Shown here: one piece after another, positions 7,525-15,424 of the stretch
Numbering within the stretch: position 1 is the first letter of the stretch
How the letters are laid out: each line of letters starts with the position of its first letter
NCBI GenBank assembly: GCA_963931635.1
Contig: OZ007034.1
Span: 1,674,001-1,738,000, forward strand
DNA: 64,000 nucleotides
Reading direction: 5' to 3'
From: Caccoplasma sp905210875
GTDB lineage: Bacteria; Bacteroidota; Bacteroidia; Bacteroidales; UBA11471
Translations under genes and position numbers: made by a program
Notes under the pieces: model-generated
What the model saw: the letters and a program-made list of their open reading frames with translations, nothing else
What the model was told of the DNA's origin: nothing
The model's database searches: none

Positions 7525-7559
7525 ATTTAATGACGATTGCCGAGGGGTGATGTCGTGTG

Positions 7560-8357
7560 TCAGAAGACGTAGGCAAACCCTATATTGAGGTAGACATTGT
7601 ACATTTTGAAGCCTACGGCTGTGAAGTCGCCGGGGAAAATCGGAGTAAGGCCCCATGTCAGGTCGCCGTAAATCGAGAGGTGCTTGTAGGCTACGAATTC
7701 GGCGCCAACGTCCAGCCCGCAATCAAACCGGTTAATGTCGGCCGAGAAATCATACGGGGCATCGGTTTCGAGTTTCGGCTCTGTGGGGTGTGTGCGCATA
7801 TAGCCGTTCTTGGCCTCACCGTCAAAATTCCCTCTGAGAAGGAACGAAACATAGGCGCCGGCTTTGAGGTTCCAGCGATGATTTACTTTGTATGCGGCCT
7901 GTATGGGAATGGACAGGTATTGGTTGTTGACCTTTGTTACCACGTCGCCGGTATAGATGCCTTCGATGTAGCTGCCGTCGTTGAGCAGTTTGATGGTATA
8001 GTTCTTGACGGTGGCATCGGTTTCCATGCCTTTTGTCTCGAAACGCAATCCGAGATTTACACCCCATTTGGGTGTAAACCAGCGAATGACATCGCCACCT
8101 ATCGAGAGTGAAAGTGTTGGGCCGAAGGAGTTGATCTGGCGTATCTCGGCGGGAAGACCCATGGGGGAGGTACCGCCGATGTTGAATCCGGCTTTTACGC
8201 TGAATTCGTAAACCTTTGAGGCTTTATAGGCATTATATTTTTCGACCAGAGGTTTTTCGGAATGATTTTCTCCGGCCATGTTTGTGGCAAAAGTCGGAAG
8301 AGTGAAGGTTATGGCCACAACTGTGGCAATGAGACGGTATATTGATGTTTTTTTCAT
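7560..8357 (-). CDS. Outer-membrane beta-barrel protein (PorT-like family)
   Basis: A signal peptide (about residues 1-24, cut after FAT) precedes a 240-residue sequence of alternating aromatic and polar strands (FSVKAGFNIGG, WGVNLGLRFETKG, YLSIPIQAAYKV, WNLKAGAYVSFLL, FDCGLDVGAEFVAY) and a C-terminal strand ending in Phe (YLNIGFAYVF). This is the pattern of the Bacteroidota outer-membrane barrel domain (OMP_b-brl). Substrate or role is unknown. It lies 18 bases downstream of the PCMD lipoprotein gene on the same strand and is probably co-transcribed with it. Confidence 0.8.
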   Translation of the reverse strand: MKKTSIYRLIATVVAITFTLPTFATNMAGENHSEKPLVEKYNAYKASKVYEFSVKAGFNIGGTSPMGLPAEIRQINSFGPTLSLSIGGDVIRWFTPKWGVNLGLRFETKGMETDATVKNYTIKLLNDGSYIEGIYTGDVVTKVNNQYLSIPIQAAYKVNHRWNLKAGAYVSFLLRGNFDGEAKNGYMRTHPTEPKLETDAPYDFSADINRFDCGLDVGAEFVAYKHLSIYGDLTWGLTPIFPGDFTAVGFKMYNVYLNIGFAYVF

Positions 8358-8375
8358 CAGGGCAGAGTTTGTTGG

Positions 8376-9593
8376 TTACTTTTCGTAATGTATAGTCAAG
8401 TCGTCAATGGTAAGTTCACTGTCAATAGCACCTTCGAAGAAGTCTCCGTAGTAGCTCGAACAGCATACGATGGCTAGGCTGTATTCTTGCTTTTTAAGTC
8501 GTTCGGGATCGATGAGGGTACGGTAATCGACATTTTCATCAACACTTTTGAAAGGTATATTCACAAACTTCCATTCACCGTCTGTGCCTTTTTCCCATTG
8601 GCGGTACTCGGCATTGTCGCAGGTGTGCAGGTTGGCTATGGCGATGATGGAGGAACTGGTAAATACGTTCGAGCCGTCAAGGGTAGGAATGTTGAGCGGG
8701 TTTTCGGCTTTGGCCTTTACATTGTCGAAGAATACGGCATAGATGGCACAGAAATCTGGCGTGCCTTCACGTGTAGTAAAAGTCTCGCCTGTATAGGCAT
8801 AGGTGCCGGGGGTGTATTTGAAATAAACATCAAAGGAAGTCGGAATTTTGTCGTAAGGGTACCCGAAGCGTGTGGCTTTCAGCGGTTCCGACATCAGATT
8901 GATGCCTGTTCCCGAAAATTCTCCGAGGAAGATGTTTCCGGCCGCAATGGGTTTGCCGAGAGATGCCCCTAAGGTACCGGTCTTGCGGGTTACGAGTTTG
9001 GCCGCCTTGCTGCCGCTGTGGGCATCGTCGGTCGAGAAGGTGGGGTAGTCTTTGGGCCCTTTTCCGCTGGCGACAGCCGAAAATCCGAGATTGCCGCTGT
9101 CCCACAGATAGAGGTCAATATCGGGGTAGTGTTCGGTTGTACCGTCGCTGTTGGAGATGGTCATGCCGTGCTCATACGACTTTTCATATTTGCCGTCGAC
9201 GGCCCAATATTCAAAGCCGAAGTAGTCGGGTATTTCGGTGGGGGTGTATATGACGGTGTAGGTCTTGCTGTATTGTTTGTCTTCCGAGGTTACCTTTACA
9301 TATTCGGTATGTACGGCATCTTGGTCGGTTTGCCTTTCGATGGTATAAGTGGCTCCCTCTGAGACAATGTAGGTGGGATTTATTTCCTCTTCGAAGTTGG
9401 CCGATTTTCGCTTCATGGATACGGTGGCGCGGTTGCGATCTATCTTGATGTAGGTAATGAGGTCTTCTTGTGCGACGGTGATGTCTTCGATGTCGCATTC
9501 GACGTTGGCCTTTTCGTCTTTTATGCAGCTTGAAGTGAAGAGAAGGAGCAGTATTCCGCAAAAGAAGAGAAAGTCCCGATTCTGTTTTTTCAT
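8376..9593 (-). CDS. PCMD-domain surface lipoprotein
   Basis: The product from ATG 9593 is 405 residues with a lipoprotein signal (hydrophobic run then SSC, Cys near 23). Residues about 40-130 look like an Ig/DUF5018-like region and the C-terminal 250 residues match the putative carbohydrate metabolism domain (PCMD), with FSTDDAHSGSKAAKLVT, a TPGTYAYTGETF strand and the ending SELTIDDLTIHYEK. The open frame extends upstream to 9887, but that part lies in the promoter region and the Met at 9593 begins a proper signal sequence. A -7 element lies at 9706-9699. Probably a glycan-associated surface protein; partner of the barrel gene downstream. Confidence 0.8.
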   Translation of the reverse strand: MKKQNRDFLFFCGILLLLFTSSCIKDEKANVECDIEDITVAQEDLITYIKIDRNRATVSMKRKSANFEEEINPTYIVSEGATYTIERQTDQDAVHTEYVKVTSEDKQYSKTYTVIYTPTEIPDYFGFEYWAVDGKYEKSYEHGMTISNSDGTTEHYPDIDLYLWDSGNLGFSAVASGKGPKDYPTFSTDDAHSGSKAAKLVTRKTGTLGASLGKPIAAGNIFLGEFSGTGINLMSEPLKATRFGYPYDKIPTSFDVYFKYTPGTYAYTGETFTTREGTPDFCAIYAVFFDNVKAKAENPLNIPTLDGSNVFTSSSIIAIANLHTCDNAEYRQWEKGTDGEWKFVNIPFKSVDENVDYRTLIDPERLKKQEYSLAIVCCSSYYGDFFEGAIDSELTIDDLTIHYEK

Positions 9594-9663
9594 GAGTGTA
9601 AATTTGAAAAAAATAAATGATTTCCATCCGACCCTATGAAGGATTTTTGTGAGAACGGACGGC

Positions 9664-9706
9664 GTCAATTTCCCTTTTCGGGGGCTTAATTGACTGGGCA
9701 AAGGTA
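9664..9706 (-). promoter_or_regulatory. Promoter -7 element and 5' hairpin of the PCMD lipoprotein gene
   Basis: Reading leftward, TACCTTTG (9706-9699) is a perfect Bacteroides -7 element. About 5 bases later an inverted repeat begins (9694-9688 with 9670-9664, plus GGG/CCC inside), which would place a hairpin at the very 5' end of the transcript, a position where hairpins can stabilise mRNA. Confidence 0.5.
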
Positions 9707-9778
9707 CATTATTTTTTTGAGCCGACAGAAATATACTCAAAAAACTTTTGGTATATCGTTTGGTTTTTAGCAAAAAAA

Positions 9779-9805
9779 ACTCCGCCCTTTGATAGAGGGC
9801 GGAGT
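9779..9805 (-). terminator. Intrinsic terminator of prs
   Basis: A 10-bp perfect GC-rich stem (9779-9788 with 9796-9805, 7-base loop) lies 20 bases after the prs stop. On the minus strand it is followed by a run of seven T (9778-9772). Confidence 0.85.
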
Positions 9806-9825
9806 CGGGATAGGGAGAATATCTT

Positions 9826-10764
9826 TTAGATGATATATTGCGAACTGATGGATTCGTTTTCGTACACACGGCGAATGGTGTCGGCAAACATGTCGGCGAT
9901 GCTGATGATATGCACCTTGGGACAGTCTTTATAATAAGGTATGCTGTCGGTGAATATCAATTCGGTCATTTTCGATTCGGTAACACGAGACGAGGCGGGG
10001 TCAGACATCACGGCGTGGCTGGCAATGGCTCGTACCGAGAGAGCGCCCTTGCTCATCATCAGGTCGGCGGCTTTGGTTATGGTACCGGCGGTATCTACCA
10101 TATCGTCGACGAGAATTACGTTCTTGTCTTTGACATCGCCAATGACGGTCATGCTCTCCACTTCGTTGGCTTTGGCTCTCGATTTGTGGCACAATACCAA
10201 AGGTACACCGAAGTATTTGGCGTAGGAATTGGCCCGTTTTGAACCTCCGACGTCGGGTGAGGCGATAACCATATCTTTGAGGTTGAGCGATTTGATGTAT
10301 TCGCCGAATACTGTCGAGGCATAGAGGTGGTCGACGGGTACGTCGAAGAAGCCCTGAATCTGGTCGGCGTGCAAGTCCATGGTGATGAGACGGTCGATGC
10401 CGGCAACGCTCAACAGGTCGGCAATCAGCTTGGCGGCGATAGATACTCTCGGCTTGTCTTTACGGTCTTGTCGTGCCCAGCCGAAGTAGGGGGTTACGGC
10501 GATAATCGACTCGGCCGAAGCCCGTTTGGCGGCATCAATCATGAGAAGAAGCTCCATCAGATTGTCGGCGTTGGGGTAGGTCGATTGAATCAAAAATACC
10601 TGGCAGCCGCGAATGGACTCTTCAAATGATACTGAAAATTCGCCGTCGGCAAAATGCTGAATGTTCATTTTCCCCAATTCGCAACCCAATGAGTTGCAAA
10701 TTTTTTCTGCTAAATAACGGGTGTTGGTTCCGGCGAAAACCTTGAATGGCGGTCTCTGAATCAT
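9826..10764 (-). CDS. prs: Ribose-phosphate pyrophosphokinase
   Basis: This 312-residue protein is the full-length enzyme that makes PRPP from ribose 5-phosphate and ATP in the cytoplasm, for purine, pyrimidine, His, Trp and NAD synthesis. Visible motifs are the N-terminal FAGTNTRYLAEKI, the ATP-binding YFGWARQDRK region with the flexible loop, the metal-binding MDLHADQIQGFFD and the PRPP-binding loop VILVDDMVDTAGTIT. The start at 10764 agrees with family length. A TACCTTTG -7 element at 10809-10802 gives it its own promoter just downstream of the amylase gene. Confidence 0.97.
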   Translation of the reverse strand: MIQRPPFKVFAGTNTRYLAEKICNSLGCELGKMNIQHFADGEFSVSFEESIRGCQVFLIQSTYPNADNLMELLLMIDAAKRASAESIIAVTPYFGWARQDRKDKPRVSIAAKLIADLLSVAGIDRLITMDLHADQIQGFFDVPVDHLYASTVFGEYIKSLNLKDMVIASPDVGGSKRANSYAKYFGVPLVLCHKSRAKANEVESMTVIGDVKDKNVILVDDMVDTAGTITKAADLMMSKGALSVRAIASHAVMSDPASSRVTESKMTELIFTDSIPYYKDCPKVHIISIADMFADTIRRVYENESISSQYII

Positions 10765-10801
10765 TTTTTCTTTCTTTGGAAAGGTTTTTGATATTCTTTT
10801 G

Positions 10802-10809
10802 CAAAGGTA
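10802..10809 (-). promoter_or_regulatory. -7 promoter element of prs
   Basis: TACCTTTG on the minus strand lies 38 bases upstream of the prs start, in the gap after the amylase stop codon at 10825. A clear -33 TTTG was not found. Confidence 0.5.
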
Positions 10810-10824
10810 GAAAGAATATCGTTA

Positions 10825-12558
10825 TTATGTGTGGGTTGTGTCGGTTTTTTTCGAGCGGGCGGGTGCTGTTTTTATTTTGCATTTCCACACGGCGGCTCCG
10901 TATGCTGGAACGGTGGTGTCGAAAAGATGGTCGGGCGACAGGGTTTTCATTTGTTGCTCTCCTCGGAGTAACTCTTCGCAAGGGTATGTGCCCGGTGTTA
11001 TCTTCCAGAAATCGAATGCGTGTTGTGGAATGCAGATGTTGACTTCGGTAGCCCAAGCGTTAAAGTTGGCAACGACAAGAAGCATTTCATTTTTGAATTT
11101 CCGCAAAAAGGCATAGTTGTGCTTGGCGTCGAACTGCTCACTGTCGAAGTTGACATACATCAGGTCGAAAAATTCCCCTTCTCTCAGTGCGGCCTCTTTA
11201 TTGCACAGCGTGAGGGCCTGCTGGTACAGGGTACGCAACCGTTTCTGGTCGGTGGTAAGCTTTTCGTCGTTGCATCGGCCCCGGTTGTACCAGCTACGCA
11301 CCGAAGGAACGCTCCAATAGTCGAAAATGGTCGTACGTCCGTCCTGCCCGCTGAACCCTTCGGCATCGGCGGCTTTTTCGCCCAACTCCTGCCCGAAGTA
11401 GAGGAGGAAAGGGTTGCGGTTCATCATGGCCGATACGATGAGAGCTGGGTAGGCTTTGAAAGGGTCGCCAGCATTCTGTGTCGAGGCAACCCGTTGTTCA
11501 TCGTGATTTTCGAGAAAGTTTACCATGCGGGTGTTGATACCTTCGAGCGATTGCCAGCAGTGACTTATCTGCAAGGCCGAGGCATGCCCGCTCACGATGT
11601 TGCGCAGCAGATCGTAAAGACCCACCTTGTCGTAGAGGTAGTCTAAGTGGCCGATGTTCAGATAGTTGCGATATTCACAGGGGTTGTAAACTTCGGCGAT
11701 GAAGATGATGTCGGGGTGGTGTTGTTTGATTTGCGGTATGGCCCAGCCCCAGAACTCAACAGGCACCATCTCGGCCATGTCGCAGCGGAAACCGTCTATG
11801 TTTTTCCCGGCCCAGAAGAGGAGTATGTCTCGCATCTTTATCCACGTGTCGGGTATGGGGTCAAAGTTTCTTCGCATGCAGTTGAGGTAGTCGACGCCGT
11901 AATTCAACTTGACGGTCTCGTACCAGTCGTTCTCACCGGGTGAGGCCGAGAAGCAGTCATTACCGGTAGCTTTGGCCGGGAATTCGTTGTATCGTTCCGC
12001 TCCCTCACCTATGTAGAAGTGGGGTGAGAATGGTTGTTGGGGCAGATAGTAGAAGTTGTTGTGGGGGTCGAAGGCGTGCTCCGGATTATCATCGGCGCCC
12101 AGGTCTTTGACTCCCGAGGGTTTGGCATCGGAGTGATATTGGCGTGCTACGTGATTGGGAACAAAGTCGATAAGTACTTTCAGTTTGTTGCGGTGGGTAC
12201 GCTCGACCAGGGCTTCAAACTCGGCCATACGTTCGGAAATGTTTACGGCTAGGTCGGGGTCGATATCGTAATAATCCTTTATGGCGTAGGGCGAACCGGC
12301 TTTTCCTTTGACAACATATCGGTTGTCGACTGCGATGCCATAGGTCGAATAGTCGGTCTGCGTGGCGTGTTCGATAACTCCCGTGTACCACACATGAGTA
12401 CTTCCCAAACGAGCTATTTCGCGCAGTGCTCTGTCGGTGATGTCTTTGAATTTCCCTACTCCGTTTTCTTTCAGGCTACCGTTGGGAATGCATTTTTCGT
12501 TTGTGTTTCCAAAGAGACGGGGTAAGAGTTGGTATATGATGATTTTTCCCTGTTTCAT
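10825..12558 (-). CDS. Cytoplasmic alpha-amylase family (GH13) glycoside hydrolase
   Basis: The 577-residue protein has no signal peptide and shows the GH13 (beta/alpha)8 motifs: DFVPNHVA near 130, the nucleophile region GFRCDMAEM near 255, the acid/base region IFIAEVYN near 285 and FLENHDEQR near 350. A beta-sandwich C-terminal domain (about 450-577) follows. It probably acts on intracellular alpha-glucans or maltodextrins; exact specificity is not visible. It starts 6 bases after the Dabb-family gene stop, so the two form an operon. Many Bacteroidales carry such a cytoplasmic amylase besides secreted Sus enzymes. Confidence 0.88.
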   Translation of the reverse strand: MKQGKIIIYQLLPRLFGNTNEKCIPNGSLKENGVGKFKDITDRALREIARLGSTHVWYTGVIEHATQTDYSTYGIAVDNRYVVKGKAGSPYAIKDYYDIDPDLAVNISERMAEFEALVERTHRNKLKVLIDFVPNHVARQYHSDAKPSGVKDLGADDNPEHAFDPHNNFYYLPQQPFSPHFYIGEGAERYNEFPAKATGNDCFSASPGENDWYETVKLNYGVDYLNCMRRNFDPIPDTWIKMRDILLFWAGKNIDGFRCDMAEMVPVEFWGWAIPQIKQHHPDIIFIAEVYNPCEYRNYLNIGHLDYLYDKVGLYDLLRNIVSGHASALQISHCWQSLEGINTRMVNFLENHDEQRVASTQNAGDPFKAYPALIVSAMMNRNPFLLYFGQELGEKAADAEGFSGQDGRTTIFDYWSVPSVRSWYNRGRCNDEKLTTDQKRLRTLYQQALTLCNKEAALREGEFFDLMYVNFDSEQFDAKHNYAFLRKFKNEMLLVVANFNAWATEVNICIPQHAFDFWKITPGTYPCEELLRGEQQMKTLSPDHLFDTTVPAYGAAVWKCKIKTAPARSKKTDTTHT

Positions 12559-12564
12559 AAGAGG

Positions 12565-12864
12565 CTAAATAATGTAGTCGACACAGGCTCTCGATTCTTT
12601 GGCATCTTTGATGATAGACGAGGCTGCTATGTGGTCGGGGTGTGAGGCGTAATGGTGCAGGTCTTCAAATGTTTCAAAGGTTGTTGTCAAAGCAATGTCG
12701 TATGCCTCTTCTGGGTTGGCATTCAGTCCCACTTCGATGGATAGCAGGCAAGGAATCTTTGTCTTTAGGGCTTCCAGGGCATTTTTGAAATTTTGCATTA
12801 TCGCTGTTCTTTCACTGTCTGGAATATTTTTTTTTAGCTTAAAAAGGACTATATGCTTAATCAT
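12565..12864 (-). CDS. Dabb-family (stress-responsive A/B barrel) protein
   Basis: The 99-residue protein starts at MIKHIVLFKLKK (ATG 12864) and has the dimeric alpha/beta barrel pattern: HIVLFKL at the start, GLNANPEEAYDIALTTTFETFEDL in the middle and HPDHIAA near 70. Family members are small dimeric proteins of mostly unknown function. The frame could be read from 12891, but the Met at 12864 matches the conserved family start. A TACTTTTG -7 element lies at 12913-12906. It overlaps nothing and leads directly into the amylase gene. Confidence 0.85.
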   Translation of the reverse strand: MIKHIVLFKLKKNIPDSERTAIMQNFKNALEALKTKIPCLLSIEVGLNANPEEAYDIALTTTFETFEDLHHYASHPDHIAASSIIKDAKESRACVDYII

Positions 12865-12956
12865 GACATAAAATTTTATTATATTCGCCATATCAACGAC
12901 TATCGCAAAAGTAAAAGTTTTTTTTGATATAATAAATACGGTATAAATTTAGTGTT

Positions 12957-13841
12957 ATGACAAAACGAAAAATATCGGCATTGCTGGTAGCCCTGGCTCT
13001 TGGAACCACAGCATGGGCCCAGGAACCTTTTACGGTGCCCGTATGGCCCAATGGTCCGGCCGAAGACAACGGCATTACGGCCGAAGAAAAAATTACCAAG
13101 GAGGGTCGCGTGTTGAATGCTCGCACAGCCGAGCTGTTTGTTTACCTACCTCAGACAGAGGTAAATACCGGTGCTGCGGTGCTGATATGTCCCGGCGGAG
13201 GATATGCCCGTCAGGCCATGCAGCACGAGGGGACGCTCTTTGCCGAGATGCTGGCACAGAAAGGCGTTGCCGGCATTATTCTTAAATATCGGCTGCCAAA
13301 CGGTCATTATACCATTCCGTTGACCGACGCTCAGGAAGCCATGCGCATTGTCCGTGCCCATGCGGCAGAGTGGAATATCGACCCTGCAAAAGTGGGTGTG
13401 GCCGGTTTCTCGGCAGGAGGCCATGTGGCTTCGACCTTGGGTACCCATTTTGACGCGACGTCTCGTCCCGACTTCATGCTGCTTTTTTATCCCGTGGTAA
13501 CCATGGGACCGTTGACTCATCAGGGCTCGCGTAATAATCTGCTGGGCGATTTAAAAGATGATGCCGACCTTGTGTCTTATTATTCCAACGAGTTGCAGGT
13601 TTCGGCATCGACACCTCCGGCACTCTTCCTGCTGAGCGATGACGATAAAAGTGTGCCGCCGGCCAACAGCGTGCAGATGTATCTGCGCATGAAGGAGTTG
13701 GGTATTCCGGCTGCGATGTATATCTTCCCTGAGGGAGGACACGGTTGGGGCTGTCGACCCACGTTTGTCTATTATGATCAGTGGACGCAGTTGATGTGGC
13801 GATGGTTACAAAATCGACAAATTATCCCAGAAGGGAAATAA
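12957..13841 (+). CDS. Secreted alpha/beta-hydrolase esterase
   Basis: A signal peptide (1-21, ending TAWAQ) precedes a BD-FAE/acetylxylan-esterase type alpha/beta hydrolase of 294 residues. The oxyanion-hole loop is ICPGGGYAR near 77, the nucleophile elbow GFSAGGH has Ser near 151, the Asp lies in SDDDKSVPP near 228 and the His in EGGHGWG near 261. It probably deacetylates or de-esterifies plant glycans in the periplasm. No polysaccharide-utilisation genes are adjacent. The promoter region is shared with the divergent Dabb gene. Confidence 0.87.
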   Translation: MTKRKISALLVALALGTTAWAQEPFTVPVWPNGPAEDNGITAEEKITKEGRVLNARTAELFVYLPQTEVNTGAAVLICPGGGYARQAMQHEGTLFAEMLAQKGVAGIILKYRLPNGHYTIPLTDAQEAMRIVRAHAAEWNIDPAKVGVAGFSAGGHVASTLGTHFDATSRPDFMLLFYPVVTMGPLTHQGSRNNLLGDLKDDADLVSYYSNELQVSASTPPALFLLSDDDKSVPPANSVQMYLRMKELGIPAAMYIFPEGGHGWGCRPTFVYYDQWTQLMWRWLQNRQIIPEGK

Positions 13842-13879
13842 AAATGTGAGGTAAGACATTTTTTTTGCAATAAAATCAT

Positions 13880-13887
13880 TATCTTTG
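13880..13887 (+). promoter_or_regulatory. -7 promoter element before the DUF3332 gene
   Basis: TATCTTTG lies 27 bases upstream of the ATG at 13914, a perfect TAnnTTTG match. A TTTG occurs 12 bases upstream, closer than the usual 19-24. Confidence 0.5.
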
Positions 13888-13913
13888 TTTAAGTAATCTT
13901 TAAATCCTATGTT

Positions 13914-14441
13914 ATGAAAAAGAAATGGATTATGGCTGTGGCTGTTCTTTTGAGCGGAAGCCTCATGTTTTCATCTTGTATCGGTTCTTTTGGCCTGACA
14001 AACAAACTGTTTTCATGGAATAGAAGCGTCGGAGAGAAATGGGTGAATGAAGTTGTGTTCTTGGCATTCTGTATCCTGCCGGCTTATGAGATAACACTTA
14101 TTGCCGATGCATTGGTAATCAATTCCATCGAATTCTGGACGGGAAGTAACCCCATGGCCGACAATGTAAAACACATCAAGGGCGAGAATGGCAACTATCT
14201 CGTTGAGTCGAATCAGAACGGTTATGTCATTACCGACGAAGCCACCCAGGAGAAAATAGAATTGACCTATAACCAGGAAGAAAATTCTTGGTCGGTCGAT
14301 GGAATTACATTCTTGACTTTCGTTGATGATGAACACGTGAGTGTATATGCCGGCGAAGATAATATGGTCACGATTGAAAAGTCTGAGGCTGGTCTGATGG
14401 CTTACAAGGCCATGGCCAATGCATATATGGCTTGCAAGTAA
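13914..14441 (+). CDS. DUF3332 lipoprotein
   Basis: This 175-residue protein has a lipoprotein signal (SGSLMFSSC, Cys near 22), then the DUF3332 pattern GSFGLTNKLFSWNRSVGEKWVNEVVFLAFCILPAYEITL split over residues 24-65, with a second hydrophobic segment, and a C-terminal beta-rich part. DUF3332 proteins are small lipoproteins of unknown function. It has its own -7 element and a strong terminator, so it is monocistronic. Confidence 0.85.
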   Translation: MKKKWIMAVAVLLSGSLMFSSCIGSFGLTNKLFSWNRSVGEKWVNEVVFLAFCILPAYEITLIADALVINSIEFWTGSNPMADNVKHIKGENGNYLVESNQNGYVITDEATQEKIELTYNQEENSWSVDGITFLTFVDDEHVSVYAGEDNMVTIEKSEAGLMAYKAMANAYMACK

Positions 14442-14456
14442 AATTAATTATTTTAA

Positions 14457-14498
14457 AACGAGAGCTTGTGTAAAACTGCACAGGCTCTCGTTTTTTTT
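14457..14498 (+). terminator. Intrinsic terminator after the DUF3332 gene
   Basis: A 14-bp stem with one mismatch-like G.T pair (14457-14470 with 14479-14492) is followed by eight T (14491-14498). It lies 15 bases after the stop codon. Confidence 0.9.
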
Positions 14499-14602
14499 AT
14501 TCATGGTTGGGTAAAGAATAATCGGTTTTTGTGTTAAATAATAGATTTAATTTGATTTTTAATAAATTATTGTTTACTTTGCGAAAAATAAAACTTTGTG
14601 AT

Positions 14603-14938
14603 ATGGAACAACAGAAAGTGGATATGTTCATGATGGCAAATATCTCCAATTTTCAGGAAGATAAAGCTTTAATTATTAGAGAGAAGTTGCTTAACGAGAG
14701 TGATGATAGGTGGGCGATGATATCGTCTGTTCAATTTAAAAGTCCCATAACGGCATTGATTTTGTCTATTTTCTTGGGCTCGATAGGTGTCGATCGATTT
14801 TATATCGGTTCGATAGGTATGGGAATAGGCAAGTTGATAACGTGTGGAGGCTGTGGAATATGGACAATCGTTGATTGGTTTTTAATATCCAAAGCTACGC
14901 GTGAGAAAAACTACGAAAAACTGGTCTCCATACTCTAA
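14603..14938 (+). CDS. TM2-domain membrane protein
   Basis: From ATG 14603 the protein has 111 residues. The C-terminal half is a TM2 domain: KSPITALILSIFLGSIGVDR (first helix and the DRFYIG motif), a glycine-rich turn GMGIGKLITCGGCGIWTIVD and a second helix. The N-terminal half is soluble. TM2 proteins are small two-helix membrane proteins whose role in bacteria is poorly known. The frame is open from 14531, but the upstream part is AT-rich non-coding sequence. It overlaps the DUF2752 gene by 38 bases. Confidence 0.85.
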   Translation: MEQQKVDMFMMANISNFQEDKALIIREKLLNESDDRWAMISSVQFKSPITALILSIFLGSIGVDRFYIGSIGMGIGKLITCGGCGIWTIVDWFLISKATREKNYEKLVSIL

Positions 14939-15329
14939 AAAAGAGTTTTATTTTTTATCGGGAATCCTTCTTGTTGTAGGGGGATTCTGGTTGCTGTATT
15001 ACTTTTTGGGCGGGCGAACATTAGTCGTTTGTCCGTCTAAAATAGTATTAGGCATATCGTGTCCGGGTTGTGGTATGACTCGGGCGTTTGATGCCATAAT
15101 GCATGGAGATGTATGTTCGGCTATTTTTTATAATGCAAATGCTTTGATTTTATTTCCCTTTGTGGGAATATTTTTTTTCTGTTTTGTCTGGGATCTTGTT
15201 TTTAAAACCCAAAAGGCTCATGCATTGTATTGTAAAGTCGAAAGATTGATGTCGAGAAAAAGTTTGTTTGTCGTTTTTTTAATGGCAGAGTTTGCCATAT
15301 GGCTTCATGGTATGTTTATAGGTGTATAG
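14901..15329 (+). CDS. DUF2752 membrane protein
   Basis: The product has 142 residues with three to four hydrophobic segments (about 19-37, 75-95, 120-138) and the DUF2752 signature CPSKIVLGISCPGCGMTRA near 44-62. The CPGCGxTRA motif suggests a cysteine or metal site at the membrane face, but the function is unknown. Its start lies inside the TM2 gene in another frame, implying translational coupling; TM2 and DUF2752 genes are frequent neighbours. It is followed by a long inverted repeat shared with the convergent asnA. Confidence 0.82.
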   Translation: MRKTTKNWSPYSKKEFYFLSGILLVVGGFWLLYYFLGGRTLVVCPSKIVLGISCPGCGMTRAFDAIMHGDVCSAIFYNANALILFPFVGIFFFCFVWDLVFKTQKAHALYCKVERLMSRKSLFVVFLMAEFAIWLHGMFIGV

Positions 15330-15362
15330 ATGCAATATTTTTAACGTGGTGAAGGGAGCTTA

Positions 15363-15410
15363 AAGATGTCACGAGCCACAAGTCTAAAAACTTGCGGCTC
15401 GTGACATCTT
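15363..15410. terminator. Bidirectional terminator between DUF2752 gene and asnA
   Basis: A 21-base inverted repeat with one mismatch (15363-15383 with 15390-15410, 6-base loop) lies between convergent genes, 33 bases after one stop and 14 bases after the other. T-runs are weak on both sides. Confidence 0.7.
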
Positions 15411-15424
15411 GGAATTGTATGGTT

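Noticed and set aside
9594..9887. N-terminal extension of the PCMD lipoprotein frame
   Set aside because: It crosses the -7 element and the AT-rich promoter region, and the Met at 9593 starts a proper lipoprotein signal.
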